Below, in pieces: positions 35,535-43,526 of a stretch of 64,000 nucleotides of DNA; the stretch's first letter is position 1; every line of letters begins with the position of its first letter. The notes beneath the pieces were generated by a model. It saw nothing but the letters and a program-made list of their open reading frames with translations, was not told the origin of the DNA and searched no databases. Location of the stretch: positions 124,001 through 188,000 of the forward strand of contig NZ_JAAGLV010000006.1 of assembly GCF_010548305.1 (NCBI RefSeq). Direction: 5' to 3'. Both the position numbers and the translations under genes were made by a program. The DNA is from Streptomyces sp. SID13031 (lineage in GTDB: Bacteria; Actinomycetota; Actinomycetes; Propionibacteriales; Kribbellaceae).

Positions 35535-36152
35535 CTAGGCCATCCGGGGTAGCGGGGCGTTCCAGCCTCGGCGGATGGCGATGAAGCGGATGACGAAGCA
35601 GACGACGGCGGCCGCGAGGGTGGTCCACGACGCGTCGTAGTGCAGGGCGTCGACGACCACCACGATGCCGGCGCCGAGGAAAGCGGGGGTCGCGTAGATC
35701 TCGCTGCGCAGTACGACGGGGACGCGGCCGGAGAGCAGGTCGCGGATGACGCCGCCGCCGATGCCGGAGATCGTGCCGACCAGCGCGGCGGACAGCGGCG
35801 GCAGCCCGTACTCGAGCGCCTTGCGGGCTCCGGTGACGCAGAACAGCGCGAGCCCGGCCGCGTCGAAGATGTTGACCATGCGTTCGACCCGCCCGATCCC
35901 CGGGTGCAGGAAGAAGGTGATCAGCCCGGCCGCGACCGGCACCACGAGATAGCGCCAGTCGACCAGCGCGGCCGGCGGCGTCGCGCCGATCAGCACGTCG
36001 CGGATGAACCCACCGCCCAGCCCGGTCACCAGGGCGAGCACCTGGATCCCGAACACGTCCAGCTTCTTCCGTACTCCGACCAGCGCCCCGGTGATCCCGA
36101 ACACGAAGATCCCGACCAGATCGAGCACATGCAAAGCCCATCCACTCACCAC
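35535..36152 (-). CDS. TRIC-type cation channel family membrane protein
   Basis: 205 residues from the GTG at 36152; a second GTG follows at once and an ATG lies at 36197. Two internally similar halves carry the family's glycine-rich signatures: GITGALVGVRKKLDVFGIQVLALVTGLGGGFIRDVLIG and the later VTGARKALEYGLPPLSAALVGTISGIGGGVIRDLLSG. The YadS/UPF0126 family folds like TRIC channels and forms cation-permeable trimers. Physiological role unknown. Confidence 0.88.
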   Translation of the reverse strand: MVSGWALHVLDLVGIFVFGITGALVGVRKKLDVFGIQVLALVTGLGGGFIRDVLIGATPPAALVDWRYLVVPVAAGLITFFLHPGIGRVERMVNIFDAAGLALFCVTGARKALEYGLPPLSAALVGTISGIGGGVIRDLLSGRVPVVLRSEIYATPAFLGAGIVVVVDALHYDASWTTLAAAVVCFVIRFIAIRRGWNAPLPRMA

Positions 36153-36226
36153 CGAACCGTAGCCGCCCGCGCGCCCCGCCACGAAAACCAGCCGCATCCG
36201 CCACGCCGGACGCCTACCCTGCTGGC

Positions 36227-36901
36227 ATGAGCGGAGCACCCGTCGTCGACTACACCGCCACCTCGGCCAGGCCGCCGTGGAGCGCTCTCCCGGAGTCTCT
36301 CCGGACCGCGCTGGCAGTTGCCCTCGGCACCGAAATCATCGAGGCCGGTCCCTCGGTCGGCTCCGGCTAGGGTCTGGAGCCCTTCAGCGCCGAGATCGAG
36401 GGTGGCAACTTCCCCCGGTATCGGCCGGCCGAGATCCTGGCCGGCAAGGAGCCGCTCCCCGACGGCTTCCAGCCCTGGCTGCCCGACCGTCTGCAGGAGC
36501 TGCAGGACCTGGTCGACCTCTACCCGACCGCCCTCGCTCCCACCTCCGCGATCCACACCGACATCCGCCCCGACAACCTCCTGATCGACGCCCAGAACAC
36601 CTGCTGGACCGTCGACTGGAACTGGCTGTCCCTCGGACCCGCCTGGTTCGACTGGGTCGGGCTGCTCCCCCTCGCCCACCGCGACGGCATCGACACCCTC
36701 GCCGCCCTGAGGTCCAGCCCGCTGACCGCCGGCGTACCGGCTGAGCACATCGACAGCTTCGCCGCGATCATCGCCGTCTACATGATCAACAAGCTCGACG
36801 CCCCGCCGCCACCCGGTTGCACTCCGGAGATCCGCCGCCACCAGCGTCTCTACGCCTGGGCCTACTTCGATTGGCTCGCCCTACGGCGCGACTGGAGCTG
36901 A
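36227..36901 (+). pseudogene. Decayed phosphotransferase (APH/choline kinase fold) gene
   Basis: An ATG at 36227 opens a frame that stops at TAG (36368-36370) after 47 codons. The same frame then continues without interruption to TGA at 36899-36901. The downstream part carries the phosphotransferase catalytic loop (IHTDIRPDNLLID) and the metal aspartate (TVDWNWLSLGPAWFDWVGLLP). The upstream part looks like the start of such a protein, ending AGPSVGSG just where a glycine-rich nucleotide loop should begin. Most of the N-lobe (about 90-100 residues by comparison with intact proteins) appears to be missing. So it has both a stop and an internal deletion. Readthrough or a downstream start could still make a fragment, but not an active kinase. 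Confidence 0.7.
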
Positions 36902-36918
36902 GGATCTAGATTGTATAC

Positions 36919-37746
36919 ATGAGCAAAGGACCCACCACCCGGTACAAGATCGAGGTGCAGGACGGCGCCAAGACGTCCCGGCGTGAGGACGTGGTGGTCA
37001 CCGAGGAACCGCTCGAGCTCCGCCTCGAGTGGCCCGGTCGCCCGCCCGAGCCGCTCGTCGTCACGATGCGGACGCCCGGATCGGATTTCGAGCTGGCCGC
37101 CGGCTTCTGTCTCGGCGAAGGCTTCGCAGTACGGCCGGACGCGATCAACACCGTCGCCTACTGCACCGACGTCAAGCTCACCAGCGAGCAGCAGTTCAAC
37201 ACCGTCACGGTCACCTTCGACGGCCCGCCCGACCGCGAGCCACCCCAGCGGTACGGCGTCACCTCCGCGGCGTGTGGCGTCTGCGGCCAGCAGAGCCTCG
37301 ACGACCTCGCCGAGCGCGACTACGACCCGGTCGACCCGGTGGAGGTCCCGCTGGACGTCGTACTGCGCCTGCCGGATCTCCTCCGTGAGGCGCAACCCAC
37401 CTTCGGGCGCACCGGCGGCCTCCACGCGGCGGGCCTGTTCACCCCCGACGGCCAGAAGGTCGTAGTACGGGAGGACGTCGGTCGCCACAACGCGGTCGAC
37501 AAGGTGGTCGGCTGGACCGTTCTCAACCAGCGCAGCCGCAAGGGCCTCGTGCTCGTCGTGAGCGGCCGGATGGGCTATGAGCTGATCCAGAAAGCCGTCG
37601 CCGCCGGCCTCGGGATGATGGTCGCCGTCGGCGCGCCGTCCAGTCTCGCCGTCGACCTGGCGCGGCGGTTCGACGTCACCCTGGTCGGCTTCACCCGGGG
37701 CGAGCGCTGTGTGATCTACAGCGCACCCGAGCGCGTGCTGCGCTGA
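36919..37746 (+). CDS. fdhD: Formate dehydrogenase accessory sulfurtransferase FdhD
   Basis: 275 residues. The essential cysteine motif CGVCG is present, with FELAAGFCLGEGF before it and the conserved EDVGRHNAVDKVVGWTVL and SGRMGYELIQKA after it. FdhD carries sulfur from IscS to the molybdenum cofactor (bis-MGD) of formate dehydrogenase and some related enzymes. No formate dehydrogenase or molybdenum cofactor gene is in the window, so its client is elsewhere. It follows the phosphotransferase pseudogene by 17 bp. Confidence 0.94.
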   Translation: MSKGPTTRYKIEVQDGAKTSRREDVVVTEEPLELRLEWPGRPPEPLVVTMRTPGSDFELAAGFCLGEGFAVRPDAINTVAYCTDVKLTSEQQFNTVTVTFDGPPDREPPQRYGVTSAACGVCGQQSLDDLAERDYDPVDPVEVPLDVVLRLPDLLREAQPTFGRTGGLHAAGLFTPDGQKVVVREDVGRHNAVDKVVGWTVLNQRSRKGLVLVVSGRMGYELIQKAVAAGLGMMVAVGAPSSLAVDLARRFDVTLVGFTRGERCVIYSAPERVLR

Positions 37747-37813
37747 CCCATCCGGCGACCGCCCGGCTCCGAAGTACCTCCGACCAGTTTCACCGACCCG
37801 GAGGATGCGTCCT

Positions 37814-38410
37814 GTGAGCGAGGAGACGGCCCTACCTTGGCCGCGGGTGGTCGACCCGTCCGCCGGCAGTCCGGCCGACCTGATGGCACGAGTCGCGCGG
37901 GGTGATACGGACGCGTTCGCGCAGCTGTACGACCAGATGGCGCCCCGCGTCTACGGCCTAATCCGGCGGGTGCTGCGCAATCCGGCCCAGTCCGAGGAGG
38001 TCACCCAAGAGGTGATGGTCGAGGTCTGGCGGACCGCCACCCGGTACGACGCCGACCGCGGTTCGCTCACTTCGTGGGTCCTGACGATGGCGCACCGCCG
38101 CGCGATCGACCGGGTCCGGTCCGAGCAGTCGTCCACCGATCGCGAGCAAGCGGTCGCGGCGGCGAGCTCGGCCACGGAGTACGACGAGGTCGCGGAGGCG
38201 GTCACCACGAACCTCGAGGTGGAACAGGTCCGGCACTGTCTGTCCTCGCTGACCGAGCTGCAGCGGGAATCGGTGACGCTGGCCTACTACGGCGGATACT
38301 CGTACCGGGAAGTGGCGGAGTTGCTCGACGCCAAACTCGCGACGATCAAAGCGCGGATGCGCGACGGCCTGATCCGGCTGCGCGACTGCCTGGGTGTGAC
38401 GGGGAGGTGA
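37814..38410 (+). CDS. sigK: RNA polymerase sigma factor SigK (ECF)
   Basis: 198 residues from the GTG at 37814. GGAGG ends 9 bases before it, whereas the ATG at 37805 overlaps that site. Sigma-2 (VARGDTDAFAQLYDQMAPRVYGLIRRVLRNPAQSEEVTQEVMVEVW) and sigma-4 (LTELQRESVTLAYYGGYSYREVAELLDAKLATIKARMRDGLIRL) are complete. Next door is the matching anti-sigma gene, as in mycobacterial sigK-rskA. There the signal is membrane or redox stress; for this organism that is inference. Confidence 0.92.
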   Translation: MSEETALPWPRVVDPSAGSPADLMARVARGDTDAFAQLYDQMAPRVYGLIRRVLRNPAQSEEVTQEVMVEVWRTATRYDADRGSLTSWVLTMAHRRAIDRVRSEQSSTDREQAVAAASSATEYDEVAEAVTTNLEVEQVRHCLSSLTELQRESVTLAYYGGYSYREVAELLDAKLATIKARMRDGLIRLRDCLGVTGR

Positions 38411-38415
38411 GGGCC

Positions 38416-39150
38416 ATGACGACACCGGAAGTGCACGCGCTGACCGGACCCTACGTACTGAACGCACTGCCCGAGGACGAACGGATCGGTTTCGAGGAAC
38501 ATCTCGCCGACTGCCAGTCCTGCGGCGCGGAGGTCGCGGAGCTCCGCGAAGCGGCCAACAAGCTCGGTACGGCGGTTGCCACCCCGCCGCCACCGGCGCT
38601 GAAGGCGCGCGTCCTCGCCGAGATCGCGACCACCCGGCAACTACACCCGTTGGTGAGGCCCGACGGACCGGTCGCCGTGCCGGCACCTGAGCGGCGCAAG
38701 GGTTTCAGCCGTCGCTCGTTCTTCAGCCTGGCCGCGGCCGGACTCGCCGTCGCCGGAGCCGGTGGGATCGCGATCGACCAGTACCGCGACAACTCCCGCG
38801 CCCGCCGGCAGAACGAGCAACTCGCCTCGCTGCTGGCCGAGCCAGACACCCAGACCGTCCGCGGCAACCTCAAGGCCGGCGGTCAGGCGACAGTCGTGAT
38901 GTCCCCCGCCAAGGACCGCGCGATCGTCTTGCTCCACGACCTCCCGAAGCTCCCCGACAACAAGACCTACCAGCTCTGGCTGATGGACAAGTCCCGCGAC
39001 ATGCACTCGGTGGGCCTGGCCACCGGCGACGAGTCCAAGCTCCTCCAGGGCGGAGTAGCCGACAAGATCGCCTTCGGCCTGACAGTAGAAAACAAGCCCG
39101 GCGCCACCCAACCAACCCTCTCCACCGCGACCGTCATCACGATGGTCTGA
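38416..39150 (+). CDS. rskA: Anti-sigma-K factor RskA
   Basis: 244 residues, 5 bp after sigK. The N-terminus is a zinc-type anti-sigma domain (LTGPYVLNALPEDERIGFEEHLADCQSCGAEVAELR, with H-x3-C-x2-C). A membrane segment follows (FFSLAAAGLAVAGAGGIAI, about residues 98-117). The C-terminal extracytoplasmic RskA domain contains MSPAKDRAIVLLHDLPKLPDNKTYQLWLMD. It holds SigK at the membrane until regulated proteolysis releases it. The two arginines before the hydrophobic segment (FSRRSFF) recall a Tat signal, but in this position they are a topology signal. Confidence 0.92.
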   Translation: MTTPEVHALTGPYVLNALPEDERIGFEEHLADCQSCGAEVAELREAANKLGTAVATPPPPALKARVLAEIATTRQLHPLVRPDGPVAVPAPERRKGFSRRSFFSLAAAGLAVAGAGGIAIDQYRDNSRARRQNEQLASLLAEPDTQTVRGNLKAGGQATVVMSPAKDRAIVLLHDLPKLPDNKTYQLWLMDKSRDMHSVGLATGDESKLLQGGVADKIAFGLTVENKPGATQPTLSTATVITMV

Positions 39151-39162
39151 CGGAGACCCGGA

Positions 39163-39195
39163 CCGCCACCACACACCAACGGGGGGTGGTGGCGG
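39163..39195. terminator. Terminator hairpin between rskA and the aldo/keto reductase gene
   Basis: CCGCCACCAC (39163-39172) pairs perfectly with GTGGTGGCGG (39186-39195) around a 13-base loop, between convergent genes. Confidence 0.75.
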
Positions 39196-39263
39196 CCAGG
39201 CAGGCAGCGACGAGCGTCAGGCGACGCCAGCCGACGAGGTTGGTGTGTGGCAGCCGTCCGGGG

Positions 39264-40265
39264 TCAGCGGCTGCGCTCGGGTGAGTCGGCCAGTAGCACG
39301 TCGATCTCGTCTCGCGCCGAGTCGGCCAGCGGGCCGAAGGCCACGGCAGCCGCGTGTTCGGTGACTTGTTCTGGGGTGCGGGCGCCGGGGAGCGGGATGA
39401 TGACGGGGTCCAGGGCCCAGAGGTAGGCGAGGGCGCCTTGGGTGAGGGAGCGGCCGTCGGTGGTCAGGAGTTCCCGGACGGCCTCCAGGCGGCGGAGCCA
39501 GTCGGCCATCGCGTCGTCGTCGAAGTAGGTCCACCACGGGGTGTCGCGACGGACGTCACTTTCGGACGGGCGGTTCGACAGGTCGTACTTGCCGGTCAGC
39601 AGGCCCATCGCGAGCGGCGTGCGGGCCAGTACGGCGAAGTCCTGCTCGTGTGCGGCCTTGAGCACCTCAGGGTTGTGCCCGAAGACGTTGAGCTGCGACT
39701 GGACGCTGATCGCCGTCGACTTGCCGAAGACGGCGATGATCGCCGGGTCGTCCACACTGGTGCCGAAGTCCTTGACCTTGCCTTCGGCAACGAGTTGTTC
39801 GAGGGTCGCGACCACGTCCTCGGCCTCGGCGGCCGTGTCGGCGCCGCCGTGCATCTGGTACAGGTCGAGCGCTTCGACACCGAGACGCCGCAAGCTCCCC
39901 TCGCACGCGGCCCGGATACCGGCCGGTGTCACATCCTGGCCGGTGGCCACCCGGGTCTGCTCGTCGAACAGGTTCCCGAACTTGGTCGCCACGATCACCT
40001 CGCCGCGCACACTCGCCGGCAGTTGCCGCAACGCCTCACCGACCACCACCTCGCTGTGCCCGGCGCCGTACACGTCGGCCGTGTCGAGCAACCGGATCCC
40101 GCCGTCGACCGCGGCATGGATCATCCGGATGCTGACCTCGTCGTCAACCTCTCCCCAGCCTGCGGGGCGTCCCGCGTACTCCCACGGTCCCCCGATCGCC
40201 CAGCACCCGACGCCCAGTGCACTCGTACTACGCCCACCGAGCCGCTTACCTGCTGTCGCTGTCAT
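39264..40265 (-). CDS. Aldo/keto reductase
   Basis: 333 residues from the ATG at 40265, chosen because GAGGAA is at proper spacing. NADPH-dependent TIM-barrel reductase with catalytic residues in LLDTADVYGAGHSE (Asp, Tyr), IVATKFG (Lys) and LYQMHGG (His). Cofactor-binding residues are in PLPGARTPEQV. It reduces aldehydes or ketones; the substrate is unknown. A MerR gene lies 31 bp upstream on the same strand and probably controls it. This MerR-AKR pair is a common regulated unit in actinobacteria. Confidence 0.9.
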   Translation of the reverse strand: MTATAGKRLGGRSTSALGVGCWAIGGPWEYAGRPAGWGEVDDEVSIRMIHAAVDGGIRLLDTADVYGAGHSEVVVGEALRQLPASVRGEVIVATKFGNLFDEQTRVATGQDVTPAGIRAACEGSLRRLGVEALDLYQMHGGADTAAEAEDVVATLEQLVAEGKVKDFGTSVDDPAIIAVFGKSTAISVQSQLNVFGHNPEVLKAAHEQDFAVLARTPLAMGLLTGKYDLSNRPSESDVRRDTPWWTYFDDDAMADWLRRLEAVRELLTTDGRSLTQGALAYLWALDPVIIPLPGARTPEQVTEHAAAVAFGPLADSARDEIDVLLADSPERSR

Positions 40266-40296
40266 TCGATTCCTCATCATCAATGTCTGTGAATGG

Positions 40297-40704
40297 TCAG
40301 TTGCGAGGCGGCGGATCGATACCGTCCTCGGCGGCCTGGTAGGCCGCGATCTTCCAGTCGATGACCTCGAGATCGGCTTCGAGCTGCCGCAGGTCCTCGA
40401 TCACCTTGGTGCGGTGCTCGCGCAGCAGCGCCAGCCGGCCGGCCCGATCCCGGTCGCCCTCGCGGACGTGCCGGGTGAACCGCCGCACCTGCTCGATCGG
40501 CATCCCTGTCCGTCGCAACCGGATCAGCACATCGAGCAAGCCGATGCTGATCTCGTCGAACCGCCGTCGCCCACCACCGTCCCGTGGCAAGTCACCGAGC
40601 AGCCCCTCGCGGTCGTAGTACCGCAAGGTGTCGATGGACAGCCCAGTCAGCCGGGCCGCCTCGCCGATCGTCACGCCGCCGTCGGGTACCTGAATCGAGG
40701 TCAT
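40297..40704 (-). CDS. MerR-family transcriptional regulator
   Basis: 135 residues from the ATG at 40704. N-terminal MerR helix-turn-helix and wing (VTIGEAARLTGLSIDTLRYYDREGLL, then RRRFDEISIGLLDVLIRLRRTGMPIEQVRRF), followed by a long dimerisation helix. There are no cysteines for metal or redox sensing, so an organic effector is likelier. A perfect 20-bp palindrome lies 15 bp upstream of the start, indicating autoregulation and control of the aldo/keto reductase gene as one operon. Confidence 0.9.
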   Translation of the reverse strand: MTSIQVPDGGVTIGEAARLTGLSIDTLRYYDREGLLGDLPRDGGGRRRFDEISIGLLDVLIRLRRTGMPIEQVRRFTRHVREGDRDRAGRLALLREHRTKVIEDLRQLEADLEVIDWKIAAYQAAEDGIDPPPRN

Positions 40705-40718
40705 GCCTCTAGCCAACA

Positions 40719-40738
40719 ACCTGGAGTGCACTCCAGGT
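40719..40738. promoter_or_regulatory. MerR operator palindrome
   Basis: ACCTGGAGTGCACTCCAGGT is a perfect 20-bp palindrome between the SMC-like gene stop and the MerR start. It has the form of MerR-family operators, which lie in the spacer between -35 and -10. Confidence 0.75.
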
Positions 40739-40748
40739 CAAGGGCGAT

Positions 40749-43526
40749 TCAGGATTCGAGTTTGAGGTAGGTCGCCTTTGGGACGTATTCGTAGCGGTCG
40801 GGCATGCAGGTGAGGATGATGACCTGACCGTGGTCGCCGGCGCGGCCGAGCAGGGCGCCCATGTCGCGCAAGCGGGCCTTGTCGGACCAGCCGAGCGCGT
40901 CGTCGAAGATGACCGGGACGCTGCCTTCGCCTGTACTGACCAAGTGGCTGATCGCCAGCCGGGTGATGATCGCGAGCTGCTCCTGGGCACCCGTCGACAA
41001 CGCCTCGACGCGCAGGCGAACGCCGTCCAGCTCGCGCTCGGCGACGGCCAGGTCGTCGTCGAGCCAGACCCGGAAGGACGGTCCGTAGACGCTTCGTCCG
41101 AGCGCCTCGATGCGGGTCTGCAACGGCTCCGAGTACTTCGTCTGCGCCTCCGCGCGATGCCGGCCGAGGGTTTCGTAGACCCGGCGAGCCGCCTCCGCGC
41201 GACGCTTCAGACTCTCGTACTCCGTGCGAATCGCGGCCAGATCGAGCTCAGCCGTGTCGCGCCGAGTGGCCAGCCCGTCGCGCCCCGACTGCTCCAGCCG
41301 GCCCTCGGTGGTCCGCAACGAATCCCGCAGTACGTCCCGCTCGCCCTGCAGCCGCGTAGCGACCGCTAGCGCATCAGCCAGCTCCCCGGCGACCCGATCG
41401 GCCCCGGCCGCGTCGACCTGCTCCTGTACTGCGGTCAGCTCGTCGAGCACCGCCTCGACCTCACCGGTCGCCTCGACCTCGGCACCCTCGACCTCGTCGT
41501 CGGCCAGCAACTGCCGAGCAGCATCGAGGGAGTCGCCGGCAGCGGCCAACCGCTCCCCCGCCAACTCGGCCCGCGCCCGCGCCTGCTGGGCCTCCGATCG
41601 ATCCTCGTCGGCCGCCTTCCGCGCCTGCGCCGCCGCGAACTCCGCGTCCGCCAGCAACCGCTCGGCCTCGGCCAGGCCGGTCCGCGCGTTCTCCAACCGT
41701 CGTTGCGCCACCGCCAGGTCGCCAACGTCCATCGGCTCGGGAATCTCGAGCTCGGCAAAGTCAAAGGCGTTCTCGTCCGGTTCGAACTGCTCGAACAGCG
41801 ACATCTGCCCCGGCACGCTCTCCACGGCGGCCTGCTTCGCCGGCGGCTCCTCGAGGTCTTCGCCCTCGACATACCCGAGTCGCGAGGTCAGTACCGCGAT
41901 CCGCTCTGCCGGGTCGCCCCCGGACGTCAACGACCGCTCGGTACGCCGTGCCTCCTGCAACTCCGCCGACGCCAGATCCCCCTTGCGCAGCAACTCCCGC
42001 GCAGCCGGCAGATCCTTGACCCGAGCCTTCTTCAGCAGGTCCTTCTCGCGCCGGACGGCCTCGTCCACACCCGCCCGCAGTGTCGCCGCCTCACCACCCG
42101 CGCGGACCCTGACCTCCAGCTGACCCGGTACGCCGACCACCAGCTCGCCCGACACGAGCAGCTCGATGGCGCCGTCCTCGCCCAGCGACGCGGGCACCTT
42201 CCCGACGCCCGACCCGGCATCCAGCCCGGTCCCCGACAACTCGACGGCCTCGCCACCAAGCCGCCGTACCGACACTTCCGGCACTCCGGCCGCCAATGCC
42301 GCGCGAGCCTCGACCACCTTCGCCCGCGAGTCTTCCAGCGCATTGACCACTGCGTCGTCGACGAGGATCGCGTCGAGCACAGCACCCGCCGCGGCGATTC
42401 GGGCCCGTACGTCGACCAGCTCGCTCTGCTGACCCAGCAACCGATCGAGCTCGGCCCGGTCCATCAGCGATGAGACGAGCCGCTCCACATCCTGGACCTC
42501 GGCGCGCCGCTCGTCCCTGAGCTCGACCACCTCGGCGAGTGCGGCCTCGGCGGCGTGCACCGTTTCGGCGGCCTTGCGGGCGATCTGGTCGGCGTGCTTC
42601 CAGCGCTCGGCCAGATCGGCGCCGGCCTTGGTGAACCGCTCGAGATCGACCAGCAGCCGCTCGCGTTCGAGCCGGGTACGGGTGTGGTTCTCCAGCCGGG
42701 CGCGGGCGGTCTCGGCGCGGCTCTTGATCGAGTCCCGCCGGAGCAGGATCTCGTCGGTCGCCTTCTTCCGCTCGCGCAGGTCCTCGACCGATTCGAGGTG
42801 CTCTTCCAGCCGCCCGGACAGGTCGGCGAGATCGAGGGCGAGCCGCTCGGCGCGACGGATGTCGGCGAGCACCTCGTCCATCGCCTTCAACGCCTGCTCG
42901 GCGGCCAGCTCCCCCGCGGCGACATGCTGAGCCGATCTGGCGAAGTCGCCGGTCGCTCGGCCGCCACGGGTCCAGTAGCGCAGGTACTCGTGCTCCACCG
43001 CGGTCACCAGCGGCATCGAGGCGCCGTCGACCGGAGTACCGGATTCTGCTGTGACCGCGGTGATCAGCGGCTCTGCGTCAGCCGGCGTCGGCAGGATGAG
43101 CGACTGCCCCTGGCCGACCATCAACGTCTGCCACAGCACCGGATCGACGTTCTCGGCGAACAGCCGCTCGGCCTCGTTGTGCGCCTCGCGGCCGGTCCAG
43201 GTCTGCCGGCGGCCGTCCTTGTCGACGCTGGCCAGCTCGGTGGAGCGGTTCTTCAGCCAGCGCTTGGTGTAGGTCAGATCGCGCCCGCCCAGCGACAACT
43301 CGACGGTCACCTCGGGCGCGACGTCCTGGCCGACCGGCTGGATGTCGCGGATCCGGGTCGACTTGGAGTCGTCCGGGAAGTCGAAGATCAGCGCGAACGC
43401 CTCGACCAGGCTCGACTTGCCGACCTCGTTGTCGCCGACGATCACCGTGGTACCGATGCCAGGCAGATCGACGGTACGGTCCTTGACGCCGCGGAAGTTC
43501 CGCAGCGTCAGTCGATGCAGCCTCAT
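40749..43526 (-). CDS. SMC-like AAA ATPase, SbcC/Rad50-related, lacking a zinc hook
   Basis: 925 residues. N-terminal ATPase half: LRNFRGVKDRTVDLPGIGTTVIVGDNEVGKSSLVEAF (Walker A GDNEVGKS). C-terminal half: LSTGAQEQLAIITRLA (signature) and VPVIFDDALGWSD (Walker B, with Asp-Asp where Asp-Glu is usual). Between them lie long coiled coils, interrupted by a beta-rich domain at about residues 412-480 instead of the CxxC zinc hook. The only cysteine in the whole protein is near the C-terminus. Residues 574-578 read QMSLF, like a beta-clamp-binding motif. It overlaps the nuclease gene (ATGA) upstream, so the pair is SbcCD-like, probably processing DNA ends or hairpins. Smaller than typical SbcC (about 1050). 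Confidence 0.88.
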   Translation of the reverse strand: MRLHRLTLRNFRGVKDRTVDLPGIGTTVIVGDNEVGKSSLVEAFALIFDFPDDSKSTRIRDIQPVGQDVAPEVTVELSLGGRDLTYTKRWLKNRSTELASVDKDGRRQTWTGREAHNEAERLFAENVDPVLWQTLMVGQGQSLILPTPADAEPLITAVTAESGTPVDGASMPLVTAVEHEYLRYWTRGGRATGDFARSAQHVAAGELAAEQALKAMDEVLADIRRAERLALDLADLSGRLEEHLESVEDLRERKKATDEILLRRDSIKSRAETARARLENHTRTRLERERLLVDLERFTKAGADLAERWKHADQIARKAAETVHAAEAALAEVVELRDERRAEVQDVERLVSSLMDRAELDRLLGQQSELVDVRARIAAAGAVLDAILVDDAVVNALEDSRAKVVEARAALAAGVPEVSVRRLGGEAVELSGTGLDAGSGVGKVPASLGEDGAIELLVSGELVVGVPGQLEVRVRAGGEAATLRAGVDEAVRREKDLLKKARVKDLPAARELLRKGDLASAELQEARRTERSLTSGGDPAERIAVLTSRLGYVEGEDLEEPPAKQAAVESVPGQMSLFEQFEPDENAFDFAELEIPEPMDVGDLAVAQRRLENARTGLAEAERLLADAEFAAAQARKAADEDRSEAQQARARAELAGERLAAAGDSLDAARQLLADDEVEGAEVEATGEVEAVLDELTAVQEQVDAAGADRVAGELADALAVATRLQGERDVLRDSLRTTEGRLEQSGRDGLATRRDTAELDLAAIRTEYESLKRRAEAARRVYETLGRHRAEAQTKYSEPLQTRIEALGRSVYGPSFRVWLDDDLAVAERELDGVRLRVEALSTGAQEQLAIITRLAISHLVSTGEGSVPVIFDDALGWSDKARLRDMGALLGRAGDHGQVIILTCMPDRYEYVPKATYLKLES

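Noticed and set aside
36277..36744. A 155-codon plus-strand frame over the phosphotransferase pseudogene
   Set aside because: It is in another reading frame from the phosphotransferase motifs and lacks any domain.
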